57,457 nt of DNA from an uncultured Myxococcales bacterium (lineage in GTDB: Bacteria; Myxococcota_A; UBA9042): NCBI GenBank assembly GCA_903883645.1, contig CAISBR010000051.1, positions 1-57,457 of the forward strand. Direction: 5' to 3'. Each line of letters begins with the position of its first letter. The first letter of the stretch is position 1. Made by a program: the position numbers and the translations under genes. The notes under the pieces are model-generated. The model was not told the DNA's origin. It made no database searches and was given only the letters and a program-made list of their open reading frames with translations. Below, piece after piece: positions 24,457-32,804 of this stretch.

Positions 24457-24485
24457 AGGCTACGTCGCTCGTGGCGGGGCGTCAA
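24457..24485 (-). promoter_or_regulatory. Promoter of the cyclophilin lipoprotein gene
   Basis: On the minus strand: TTGACG (24485-24480), a 17-nt spacer and TAGCCT (24462-24457), 40 nt upstream of the start. Confidence 0.6.
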
Positions 24486-24506
24486 CGCAAAGGCCGCCTC
24501 CGGGCG

Positions 24507-24535
24507 TTGACCAACGCTCCCCTGGGCCGTACGCT
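24507..24535 (+). promoter_or_regulatory. Promoter of the lipoprotein gene at 24572
   Basis: TTGACC (24507-24512), a 17-nt spacer and TACGCT (24530-24535), 36 nt before the ATG. It is back-to-back with the cyclophilin promoter; the two -35 boxes are 21 nt apart. Confidence 0.6.
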
Positions 24536-24571
24536 GCAGGTTGGTGGTAAGCATTTGCCCCTCGAGTAACT

Positions 24572-25675
24572 ATGCCCGCACGCCGACTCGCCCTTTTTGC
24601 CTTGCTCGCCGCTTGTAGCACGACAGCTGGCACCGGCGGCAGCGTCTTGCCTTCCGTTTTGTTTGACGTCTCGCCCAGCCGCAGTGATGCGGTCGGTACC
24701 AGCCACGCCGATGCGGCAAAAGATTCGACCGCTGTGGCTGCCGACGGTTTTTCTCTTGCCGACTTACCCAAGTTTGATGTGGACTTCGACGGCCTGTTCA
24801 AAGACACCGCAGCCGCCGAAACGCTCGCCGGCGATACCGCCGATGCGGCCAGCGACGCCGCGGACCAAGGCGCCGCAGAGCTGGCAACTGCAGAAGATAG
24901 CGACACTTCGGAGCCGTGGCAGCCCCCGGCAGACTGTGCGGCGGCGACCCAAAAGGTCTATCTCGTCACCAAAGACTACCAGCTGCTCGCCTATCTGCCG
25001 CAGACCAAACAACTTACAGTAATCGGCACGCTCGAATGCCCAGCCGAATACGCCACTTGGCCTTTCTCGATGGGTGTGGACCGCCAGGGTGTGGCGTGGG
25101 TCATGTACTCGTCGGGCGAGCTTTTCCAAGTCAGCACCGCCACCGCGCAATGTACCCCCACCGCTTGGACACCGGGCGACGGGGGCTTTATCGAGTGTGG
25201 CATGGGCTTCGCTGCCAACGCCGCGGGCTCCAAAGACGAGACGCTGTATCTGGGCTCAGCCAAAGGCAAATTGGGCGCTGTCGATTTTGGTACGTGGTCC
25301 GCCAAGCCTATCGGCAGCCTTGCCATCAACCCAGGCTGGCCCGAGCTGACCGGCACCGGCAAGGGCGAATTGTGGGGCTTTTTCCCCATGAGCCAGCCGG
25401 CAAAAGTGGCGCAGATCGACAAGACCAACGGCGCCGTCAGCACGACCAAAGAGCTGACAGGGATGCAGATGGGCACCGTCAAGAACTGGGCCTTCGCCCA
25501 CTGGGGTGGTCGGTTCTTGCTGTTTTTTCAAGCTGAGAGCGACCCGTCCACTTCGGTATACCTGTGGGACCCCCAGGCCGACACATTTGCTATGTACCAG
25601 GCCAATCTCGGCTATCCGGTTGTGGGCGCAGGGGTTTCGAGCTGCGCACCCACCTCGTGGCTGAGCAAGCCGTAG
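24572..25675 (+). CDS. Lipoprotein with Asp/Ala linker and propeller-like domain
   Basis: The protein has 367 residues, with a short signal peptide and lipobox LAAC (Cys15). A linker of about 100 residues rich in Ala/Asp/Thr follows, then a propeller-like domain with repeated strand-turn units (KVYLVTKDYQLLAYLPQTKQL, GVDRQGVAWVMYSSGELFQVS, TLYLGSAKGKLGAVDF, GKGELWGFFP). In layout it is the closest relative in this window of the protein at 22574-23587, with the cyclophilin gene between them. The function is unknown. Confidence 0.72.
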   Translation: MPARRLALFALLAACSTTAGTGGSVLPSVLFDVSPSRSDAVGTSHADAAKDSTAVAADGFSLADLPKFDVDFDGLFKDTAAAETLAGDTADAASDAADQGAAELATAEDSDTSEPWQPPADCAAATQKVYLVTKDYQLLAYLPQTKQLTVIGTLECPAEYATWPFSMGVDRQGVAWVMYSSGELFQVSTATAQCTPTAWTPGDGGFIECGMGFAANAAGSKDETLYLGSAKGKLGAVDFGTWSAKPIGSLAINPGWPELTGTGKGELWGFFPMSQPAKVAQIDKTNGAVSTTKELTGMQMGTVKNWAFAHWGGRFLLFFQAESDPSTSVYLWDPQADTFAMYQANLGYPVVGAGVSSCAPTSWLSKP

Positions 25676-25735
25676 CTGCGTGCCCCGGCGGCGATTGTAT
25701 CCAAAATCGCAACAGACCTATGCCTAAATCACCTA

Positions 25736-25763
25736 TTGTTTCCTAACCGGCGGCGCTTAACCT
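25736..25763 (+). promoter_or_regulatory. Candidate promoter of the YceI gene
   Basis: TTGTTT (25736-25741), a 16-nt spacer and TAACCT (25758-25763), 59 nt before the ATG. Confidence 0.4.
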
Positions 25764-25822
25764 GTTGTTGTGGCCGCAACGCTGCGACCCGCCCCAGTAA
25801 CTGCTGTTTCGTAGGAGTATTC

Positions 25823-26410
25823 ATGCGTTCGTTCGTCTCGACCCTGACCACCGCCGCCCTTTCGCTCGTTGCCACCGCGGCCTTTGCCGCCGCCCCCGCA
25901 GCGCCCTCAGCCCCCCTGTCGGGCAGCATCGGCTTTGTTGGCAGCAAGGTAACCGGCTCGCACATCGGCGACTTCAAAGAGTGGTCGGGCAGCGTCACCC
26001 TGGCCGGTGGCAAGGCCGAGGGCGGCAAACTCGAGTTCACCATCAAAACTGCCTCGGTGGTTTGCGACGTCGCCAGCCGCAACGACTGGACGCCCAAGCT
26101 CGAAGAGCACTTGAAGGGCGCCGACTTCTTTGATGTCGCCAAGTTCCCCACGGCCACTTTCGCCTCGACCGAGATCAAGGCCGGCGGCGAGGGCGGCAGC
26201 CACACCGTCAAGGGCAACTTGACCATCCACGGCGTCACCAAGCTCGTCACCTTCCCCGCCACCATCACGGTCAAGGGCAAAGACGTAAGCGGCAAAAGCG
26301 AATTCAGCATCAATCGCAAAGACTTCGGCATCGCCTACGCCGGCAAAGCCGATGACCTCATTCGCGACGGCGTGGTCCTGAAGATCGACGTCAAGGCCAC
26401 CGCTAAGTAG
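25823..26410 (+). CDS. YceI-family periplasmic protein
   Basis: The protein has 195 residues with a Sec signal peptide (cleavage near AFAAA, about residue 21). The YceI lipocalin-like barrel is complete: an opening strand, KVTGSHIGDFKEWSGSV, KLEEHLKGADFFDVAKFPTATF (the most conserved segment) and LTIHGVTKLVTFPATI. Family members bind isoprenoid-like lipids. A good ribosome site TAGGAG is 5 nt from the ATG. A strong intrinsic terminator follows. It is likely a well-expressed single-gene unit. Confidence 0.9.
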   Translation: MRSFVSTLTTAALSLVATAAFAAAPAAPSAPLSGSIGFVGSKVTGSHIGDFKEWSGSVTLAGGKAEGGKLEFTIKTASVVCDVASRNDWTPKLEEHLKGADFFDVAKFPTATFASTEIKAGGEGGSHTVKGNLTIHGVTKLVTFPATITVKGKDVSGKSEFSINRKDFGIAYAGKADDLIRDGVVLKIDVKATAK

Positions 26411-26437
26411 GCTTAATTCCTAAGCTCTGTCTTTCTT

Positions 26438-26486
26438 GCCAAGGCCCGCGTCCACCCAGGCGTGGGCCTTGGCTCTTGTTTTCTTG
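26438..26486 (+). terminator. Intrinsic terminator after the YceI gene
   Basis: A 10-bp GC-rich stem GCCAAGGCCC/GGGCCTTGGC (26438-26447 and 26464-26473) can be extended by three more pairs around a 10-nt loop. It is followed by the T-rich tract TCTTGTTTTCTT. It starts 28 nt after the YceI stop codon. Confidence 0.85.
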
Positions 26487-26529
26487 GGTATTCCTTTGGC
26501 CAAAAGCCTGGCACTTGCTCGCCCAGGCG

Positions 26530-26558
26530 TTGACGACGCGGCTACCGTTTATTAGCCT
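26530..26558 (+). promoter_or_regulatory. Promoter of the BLUF gene
   Basis: TTGACG (26530-26535), a 17-nt spacer and TAGCCT (26553-26558). The expected transcript start is near 26565, just before the 12-bp tandem repeat. Confidence 0.6.
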
Positions 26559-26567
26559 CCTGTCGGG

Positions 26568-26615
26568 CTTGCTGTGGGCCTTGCTGTGGGCCTTGCTGTG
26601 GGCCTTGCTGTGGGG
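26568..26615 (+). repeat. 12-bp tandem repeat (4 copies) in the BLUF leader
   Basis: Four copies of CTTGCTGTGGGC in direct tandem; the last copy ends in G. The repeat sits between the predicted transcript start and the chosen GTG start, so it would form the mRNA leader. If translation began at the GTG at 26574 it would instead encode repeated GLAV residues. Confidence 0.9.
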
Positions 26616-26621
26616 TGCGCT

Positions 26622-27050
26622 GTGCCGCTCATTCATCTAATCTACGTTAGCGCGGCCACTCGCGAGATGACTGACCTGCAACTACGAGAGATTTTGGCCA
26701 CGGCCGCGCGCAACAACGCCAAGCACAAGGTGACGGGGATGTTGATCTACGCCGGCGGCAGCTTCATGCAGACGCTCGAGGGCGAGGCCAGCACCGTCGA
26801 CAAGACCTTTGCCGATATCGCCAAGGACCCGCGCCACCACAGTATCGTCTTGCTGTTGCGCGACCAGATTACCGAGCGGCATTTCTTGCATTGGCACATG
26901 GGCTTTCGCCGGCTTGGCCCAGTCGATGCCTTGCAGTGCCCGTCGTACGCGCCCTTCTTCGCCAAGGGTTTCAACGCCCTTACCATCGGGGCGATTCCGG
27001 GGCTCGCTCTTGAGATGCTGCGTGATTTTGCGGTGATGCAGCGCGACTGA
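26622..27050 (+). CDS. Short BLUF-domain blue-light photoreceptor
   Basis: The protein has 142 residues. Counting from the GTG at 26622, the key BLUF residues fall at their usual numbers: Tyr8 in LIYVSAA, Asn32 in RNNAKHKVTGML and Gln50 in SFMQTLEGE, with HWHMGFRR later on. These form the FAD-binding and signalling network. No output domain is fused, so it is of the short PixD type that signals through protein partners. The in-frame GTG at 26574 would add 16 repeated hydrophobic residues and lies too close to the predicted transcript start. It converges with a hybrid histidine kinase 15 nt away. Confidence 0.85.
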   Translation: MPLIHLIYVSAATREMTDLQLREILATAARNNAKHKVTGMLIYAGGSFMQTLEGEASTVDKTFADIAKDPRHHSIVLLLRDQITERHFLHWHMGFRRLGPVDALQCPSYAPFFAKGFNALTIGAIPGLALEMLRDFAVMQRD

Positions 27051-27065
27051 GCGAGCCGGCGGCGG

Positions 27066-30000
27066 CTACTCGACCGGATAGCCGGCATTGGCCAGCGCTT
27101 CGAGGAAACGCAGCCACGCCGCCGGGAACGGATTGTCGCCTACGAAGTAGACCGTCTCGCCTCTGCGGGCCACATTCTCTGCCGCCGAAGCGAGCTGTGC
27201 GACCTCTTCGGCCCCCGCGCTGGCCGATGCGCCCTTCAGCTTGTGGAAGGCCATGCGCATCTCGTCCGCCGTCGCGCCTGCGCGGCCCAAGACAGCCAGC
27301 TCAGCCAATTGCCGTTTGGCATCTTGCACATACAGCGTAACGATGCGTCGCGCCAGCTTGGTGCTTTGCGCGGTTCGCTCAAGCAAGTCGCGCTCGTTAA
27401 AGGCCTGTGCGCGCGGCGCCTCCGCCTTGGGCAGCTCAAGGGGCGTGTCACCGGGCGGCAGGGGCTGGGGCAGGGGCTGGGGCGACGGCGCCGACGCTGC
27501 GGGCGTACTGTGCGTGCCCAGGGCACCCTTTCCGGTGATCGCGGTATGCAGTGCCTGTCGCAAGTCTTGGATATGAAACGGCTTGGCGAGGTAGTGGTCC
27601 ATGCCCGCCTGCAAGCAAAGATCGCGGTCGTGCCGCATCGCATTCGCCGTGAGCGCTAGCACCGGCACTTCGCGGTTGAGCTCGCCCGCAGCCCCGGCCC
27701 GCAAGTTACGCGTCGCCTCGTAGCCATCCATTACGGGCATTTGGCAGTCCATTAGCACCACATCGAAGCGCTGGCCGGCCAGCAGCTGCAGGGCCTCTTG
27801 GCCATCGCCGGCCCGCCGCGTCCGGTGGCCAAATATTTGCAGCATTTCGATCGCAACTTCTTGATTGACTAGATTATCCTCGACAAGCAACACCTCGAGA
27901 ACCGGCTCGGCTCGGCCATCTGGCGCCTCGGCCTGGGCGGCGCTCGGGTTCGCGCGCGGGTGGTGATGCGGCCGCGACCCCACGGGCGCAATCGGCAGCT
28001 TGAACTCGACGATGAAGGTGGACCCCGCGCCCGCTTGACTGCGCAGCCGGATCTGCCCGCCCATCAACTCCACGAGATTGCGGCAGATGGCGAGACCCAG
28101 ACCACTGCCGCCAAACTTGCGCGTGGTGCTCGAGTCGCCCTGGGTAAACGGCGAAAAAACCTCGGCTTGGCGGGTTGGTGCAATGCCAATGCCGGTGTCC
28201 GACACATCGAGCCGCACCGGTACTTGGCCATCGGCCGGCTCGCCATGCGTCAGCGTTACGCGCACTTCGCCGACTTGGGTAAACTTAATCGCGTTGCTAA
28301 TCAGGTTGATCAAGACCTGCTGCAGGCGATTGGGATCGCCCATCAGGTAGAGCGGCGCGCCGGGCGGCAGGCTAGTTGCCAGCCCAAGGCCCTTTTCGGT
28401 GGCGCGCAACTTCAGCATTTCGCTGACTTCGTTGACGAGTTGCGCCATGTCGAGCGGAATCGCCTCGAGCTCGAGTTTGCCGGCCTCGGCCTTGCTAAAG
28501 TCGAGGATATCATTAACAAGTGATAAAAGGATCTCGCCGCTCGTCCGCGCCACATCCGCCAAGTGCCGCTGCCGGGCGTCTAGGGGCGTAAAGTAGAGCA
28601 GGTCGATCATGCCGATGACCCCGTTCATGGGCGTCCGCAGCTCGTGGCTCATGTTCGCCAAGAATTGACCTTTCGTCACACTCGCTTTGGCCGCTTGCTC
28701 CGATGCCAGCGCCAACTCATGATTCGACGACACCAGCGCCGCTTCCGCCGCTTTGCGCGCCGAGATGTCGGCCATGCCGCCCACCATCCGCGTCGCCTTG
28801 CCCTCGGCATCGCGCTCGACCACCTTGCCGCGATCCAACGCCCACATGACGGAGCCATCGGCACGCAACATGCGATGCTCACTCTCAAACAGACCTTCGT
28901 CCCCTAGAGCGCGGGCGATCGCTGCGCTGACGTGTTCACGGTCGTCGGGGTGCACACACTCCACAAATATGCTGACATCGTGCTCCAAGAAGCTGTCGCT
29001 GAGTCCGAGCAGGTCGCACCAGTGTTTGTTGTGGTTCACGTGGCCGGTCGCGATGTTCCAGTCCCAGATGCCGTCGCGCGTGCCTTCGAGCGCGTAGGTC
29101 AGACGCTGCTCGATTTCGCGGCGCTGACGTTCCGCCTCACGCCGCTCGGTCACGTCGTGGATGATCGAGTGCAGCAACTCCCGCGACCCCGACACGATCC
29201 GGCTTGACGACACATCCACCCAACGCAGGCTGCCGTCGGCACGGCGATGGTTGAATTCAAAGCGCCTTCCATTCTCTTGCGTCACCGTAGCCATGGCCTG
29301 TTGCAGCTGGGCGGGCGACGTCACGTTGATGTCGGCGATGTTCATGGCCTGCAGCTGCCGCTGCGAGTAGCCGTAGAACGCCACTGCCGAATGGTTGGCG
29401 TCGACGATCGCCCCATCCGTCGGGTCGATGAGCAGCATAGCCGAAGAGCTATTGGCAAATTGGCTGCGGTACGACTCAGCCGTGGCCCGCAACTCGTCGG
29501 TGCCTTCGCGCACCAGTCGCTCAAGCTCTTCGCGTCGCCTTTGCGCAGCCATCACGCTAATGAGCAACCCGGCCGTCAGCAGCAGGCCAGCCACCAATAC
29601 GACCACATCAACATGGCCGCCGTGTTGGCTAACGAACTGCGGCCCGGCGTACGCGGTGACCCAAAACGCCTTGCCGAACGCCAATACCGGTCGCCCAAAA
29701 GTGACCTCTCGGCTGGGCGGGGTGCCCGCAAGCCACGAACTAGCAAGGACTTGCTGCGCAGCTGCGGGGTGGAGTAAGCCTACCTGCAACTGAAGCACAC
29801 CGTCGGGGGCCACGGCCCGCAGCAGCGCGTCCATGCGCATCACCGCGACCGCAAAGCCGCGCAATTTGTCGGGCGCAGCCGAATCAAAGACGGGGCGCAA
29901 GAACAGCATGGTGCTTTGACCCTTGCGGTCCTGCATTAGGGTGATGGGCTCGCTGGCACTGGGCAGGCGGGTCGCCAAAGCCTCGCGAATCGCCGCTGCC

Positions 30001-31244
30001 CGCACAGCTTCGGAGCCCAAGTCAAACCCCACGGCCTTTTCGTTGCCTGCGACTGGCAGTACCAGCGCTACGGGATAGTAGTTGCTGCGCGGTGTTACGG
30101 CGGTGGGGTTGTCACCGTTCGCCCGCTCCCAGACTGAAAACCTTGGATCGCCATCGGCGCGCATTTGCGCTACAAAAGCATCGAGTTGCGAGGCATCTAC
30201 GTTGGGCGCCCACTCCCACGCCGCCACGCTTTGCGTCTGAAGGTAGGCAGCAAATGCTTGAAAACGTGCATAATTCGTGTTGGTGCTTGTCTCAAAAAAC
30301 CGCCCAAGCGCCTCGAGCTGCAGTTCCTGCATATTGACCAGCTGCCGCTCGACCGCCGCGATGCGGCTTGAAGCCAGTTGCTCAAAGGCCTTTTGCCGGT
30401 CCTCGCGCTCGTTCGTGTGGGCGCTCCACGTGGCCGCACCCGTCAGCGCAACACCTAAGGCCAAAAGCGCCAAGACTTCGATGCGACGGGTCCACGCGGG
30501 CAGAGGCGCGCTGGCGCGGTTGCGGCGCTCGGCGGCGATCAGGACGGCGAACAGCAGCACAAGCAGCAGCGCGATCCCTAGTGGCACTGCCAGCACGTCG
30601 ACTGTGTGGCACTGCGCAGCCGCATCGGTGTTGACGGCGACGCGCAGCGCCAGGCGCATCCCTTCAGGCTGCAATGCGTCCCGTGTCGCCTCAAGCGGAA
30701 CGGCGACCGCAAGCCACGTTGCACCGTTGTCTTCGCCTTCGGCCTCCGCGCTCGAATTCGTGGTAAACGCGCCCTGCAGCAGTGGGTCCGCCGCAAGCGC
30801 CTCAGCGGTTGGCCGTGCCGCGCCCGTCTCGGTGGCCGCTACCAGCACGAATTGATGGTATTGGCGTGCGCCGACCACGCGCAGTGACCGGCAGCCCGCT
30901 GTGTTGCTGCACACGGCCGAGAGTTGGTTCTGCAGGCGCAGGTGGTGGGCCGAGGTGGGGTGCCCCGCGTCGGCCGCTGCGAAGGTTGCGAGAACAGGCT
31001 GGATAGATTGCGCAAGCCTTTCAGCGGTCTGTCGGGTCTCGTTGCTAAGCTGGCTGCGCCAACTCGCCATACCCCACACCAAGTTGGCTGCTCCCAAGAG
31101 CACAAGGCCTGCAACGACCCACCACGCCAAGCGAAAGCGCCTGCCCCCAGCCGTGGCGAGATCACCCTTTTCGGCAGCAATTGTGCCGACCGGGCCCGCA
31201 GTATCGGACAAGTTTATTGCGGATTTGCCATCTGCCGGTCGCAT
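27066..31244 (-). CDS. Hybrid sensor histidine kinase with CHASE, two PAS, HisKA, HATPase, REC and HPt domains
   Basis: The protein has 1392 residues. Transmembrane helices lie near residues 38-60, 215-238, 254-274 and 545-567. A periplasmic domain lies at 60-215, and a CHASE-type sensor at about 310-470 (FQAFAAYLQTQSVAAWEWAP). PAS domains follow at about 590-700 and 712-830. HisKA has phospho-acceptor His867 in FLANMSHELRTPMNG. HATPase_c has the N box NLISNAIKF and G boxes DTGIGIA and GSGLGLAI. The receiver has Asp1166 in VVLMDCQMPVMDGYEA, and the C-terminal HPt has His1334 in FHKLKG. This is a complete phosphorelay in one protein; the final response regulator is not nearby. The start ATG has AGGAT upstream. 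The ligand is unknown. Confidence 0.93.
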   Translation of the reverse strand: MRPADGKSAINLSDTAGPVGTIAAEKGDLATAGGRRFRLAWWVVAGLVLLGAANLVWGMASWRSQLSNETRQTAERLAQSIQPVLATFAAADAGHPTSAHHLRLQNQLSAVCSNTAGCRSLRVVGARQYHQFVLVAATETGAARPTAEALAADPLLQGAFTTNSSAEAEGEDNGATWLAVAVPLEATRDALQPEGMRLALRVAVNTDAAAQCHTVDVLAVPLGIALLLVLLFAVLIAAERRNRASAPLPAWTRRIEVLALLALGVALTGAATWSAHTNEREDRQKAFEQLASSRIAAVERQLVNMQELQLEALGRFFETSTNTNYARFQAFAAYLQTQSVAAWEWAPNVDASQLDAFVAQMRADGDPRFSVWERANGDNPTAVTPRSNYYPVALVLPVAGNEKAVGFDLGSEAVRAAAIREALATRLPSASEPITLMQDRKGQSTMLFLRPVFDSAAPDKLRGFAVAVMRMDALLRAVAPDGVLQLQVGLLHPAAAQQVLASSWLAGTPPSREVTFGRPVLAFGKAFWVTAYAGPQFVSQHGGHVDVVVLVAGLLLTAGLLISVMAAQRRREELERLVREGTDELRATAESYRSQFANSSSAMLLIDPTDGAIVDANHSAVAFYGYSQRQLQAMNIADINVTSPAQLQQAMATVTQENGRRFEFNHRRADGSLRWVDVSSSRIVSGSRELLHSIIHDVTERREAERQRREIEQRLTYALEGTRDGIWDWNIATGHVNHNKHWCDLLGLSDSFLEHDVSIFVECVHPDDREHVSAAIARALGDEGLFESEHRMLRADGSVMWALDRGKVVERDAEGKATRMVGGMADISARKAAEAALVSSNHELALASEQAAKASVTKGQFLANMSHELRTPMNGVIGMIDLLYFTPLDARQRHLADVARTSGEILLSLVNDILDFSKAEAGKLELEAIPLDMAQLVNEVSEMLKLRATEKGLGLATSLPPGAPLYLMGDPNRLQQVLINLISNAIKFTQVGEVRVTLTHGEPADGQVPVRLDVSDTGIGIAPTRQAEVFSPFTQGDSSTTRKFGGSGLGLAICRNLVELMGGQIRLRSQAGAGSTFIVEFKLPIAPVGSRPHHHPRANPSAAQAEAPDGRAEPVLEVLLVEDNLVNQEVAIEMLQIFGHRTRRAGDGQEALQLLAGQRFDVVLMDCQMPVMDGYEATRNLRAGAAGELNREVPVLALTANAMRHDRDLCLQAGMDHYLAKPFHIQDLRQALHTAITGKGALGTHSTPAASAPSPQPLPQPLPPGDTPLELPKAEAPRAQAFNERDLLERTAQSTKLARRIVTLYVQDAKRQLAELAVLGRAGATADEMRMAFHKLKGASASAGAEEVAQLASAAENVARRGETVYFVGDNPFPAAWLRFLEALANAGYPVE

Positions 31245-31452
31245 GCGATCGATCCTACCCTAAGCTCTGTGGTGCGGTGGCTACACCGCTCCGACGCTGG
31301 CCAGTCTGCCGCCAAATCCGGTCATTAGCAATCGATTCAAGCTAGCCAGCGTGCGCGTCGCCAGCATCTGACTAGCCGAGCAAGGCGCCAACTTGCGGTT
31401 GTGGCTAACCGCGCAAGCACCCAAGGCGAGTGGGTGGGGACCGGCGCCGGGC

Positions 31453-32613
31453 CTATGCGGGTCGCTCGATCACGCCGTCCGGTCGTTTAGCAAAGTGTTT
31501 CAGTTCGTTGCCGTGAACAGGGTCGTTGCGCGGCCAAGGCCAACTGCCAAACTGGGTACGTTGGTAGTCGCGGATCGCTTGCACGATTTCTTGGCGCGAA
31601 TTCATGACGAAAGGCCCGTGCTGCACCACCGGCTCGCCGATGGGGCGCCCTTGCAATAGCACCAACTCGGCACCCGCCGGGCCGGCCTGGAGTACCGCAG
31701 GTTGGTCGGCTTGGATACGCACCGCCTGTCGCTCGGCGATGGTGCGCGGACCGATACGCAAGTCCTTGCCTTCAAACAGATAGAGCGTGCGATTGCTACC
31801 TATCTGCGCCGGTGGCACGGTCCAAGTCGCCCCGGGCTGCAACGTGATCGTCCAGATCGCTACATCGTTGCCGGGCTGCGAAGCCCAGGAGTCTGGAGGG
31901 GGCGCAAGCGCGTGTAAGTGCTCGAGTGATCCTGCAATTACCCGTACATGGGTCTCATGGCCGGCGGCATCTGCAAAGGTCTGCTGCGGAATTTGGTCCG
32001 CCCAAAACATGGTGAAATAGGGGGCAACCATCTTGCGGCGCGCCGGCAGGTTCAGCCACACCTGGAACAACTCGCCGTGATTGGGCTGATCCTGATGCAA
32101 AAGTGGAAACATCTCGGCATGTTGAATGCCTTCCCCCGCTGTCAGCCACTGCACGTCGCCTTCGCCATAGCGGGCCGCCGCGCCCAGCGAGTCCGCGTGA
32201 TCGACCAGGCCTTTGCGCGTGATTGTCACGGTCTCAAAGCCCCGATGCGGGTGTTGCGGAAAGCCGGGCACCACCTGCCCGTGGTACATGCTCCAGCCGT
32301 CTTTGCCGCTGAAGTCTTGGCCCACCGCTCGACCACTTAGCCGTTCGCGCGCCGGACCCAAGTCACTCTGGCCAGCAGGGTATAAGTCGTTGTGATGCAT
32401 ACAGAAAAGAAATGGGTCGAAGGTTTGCCACGGTGTAGTGAGGGGGGCCACCGCGAGTACGGGGTCAATTGTGGCGGGAGGTGCTAAAGATGTGGCGGAT
32501 TGTGAAGTTTTCATCGCGGGCTCCTTGGCGCAGGTGGTACGGGTGCAGGCCGCAGCCACTACGGGCAGGGCGGCCAGTTGGCCTAGGGCTTGGCGGCGCG
32601 AGACGTTGGACAT
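31453..32613 (-). CDS. Pirin-family cupin protein with Tat/lipoprotein signal
   Basis: The protein has 386 residues. The N-terminus has SRRQAL plus a hydrophobic stretch and a lipobox-like VAAAC (Cys23), indicating Tat export and possible lipidation. The pirin cupin is clear: FPQHPHRGFETVTI with metal-binding His121 and His123, then TAGEGIQHAEMF and LFQVWLNLP, followed by the second cupin half. Characterised pirins are intracellular metal-dependent regulators or quercetinase-like dioxygenases, so an exported form is unusual. It runs divergently from the Cys-rich lipoprotein at 32805. Confidence 0.85.
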   Translation of the reverse strand: MSNVSRRQALGQLAALPVVAAACTRTTCAKEPAMKTSQSATSLAPPATIDPVLAVAPLTTPWQTFDPFLFCMHHNDLYPAGQSDLGPARERLSGRAVGQDFSGKDGWSMYHGQVVPGFPQHPHRGFETVTITRKGLVDHADSLGAAARYGEGDVQWLTAGEGIQHAEMFPLLHQDQPNHGELFQVWLNLPARRKMVAPYFTMFWADQIPQQTFADAAGHETHVRVIAGSLEHLHALAPPPDSWASQPGNDVAIWTITLQPGATWTVPPAQIGSNRTLYLFEGKDLRIGPRTIAERQAVRIQADQPAVLQAGPAGAELVLLQGRPIGEPVVQHGPFVMNSRQEIVQAIRDYQRTQFGSWPWPRNDPVHGNELKHFAKRPDGVIERPA

Positions 32614-32748
32614 GCGGACCTAGCTGCGGCGCCGACATCACCCGGCGATGGGACTAAGATAGCGGACGCGGCCGCGGCGTCGATAGCGCAAGAACGCAAA
32701 CATTGTTTACCCACAAGGACAATCGTGCGGTGGCGATCGCCTGGCCCC

Positions 32749-32777
32749 TGGTTCGGCGACGCTGGTTGCGGTACGCT
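32749..32777 (+). promoter_or_regulatory. Candidate promoter of the lipoprotein gene at 32805
   Basis: TGGTTC (32749-32754), a 17-nt spacer and TACGCT (32772-32777), 27 nt before the ATG. The -35 match is weak. Confidence 0.3.
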
Positions 32778-32804
32778 TTGCCCACCAACGAGGGAGTCGC
32801 CGGC

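Noticed and set aside
26574..26621. Upstream GTG at 26574 as the BLUF start
   Set aside because: It would add a 16-residue repeat-encoded hydrophobic segment, is only about 9 nt from the predicted transcript start, and spoils the match to usual BLUF residue numbering.
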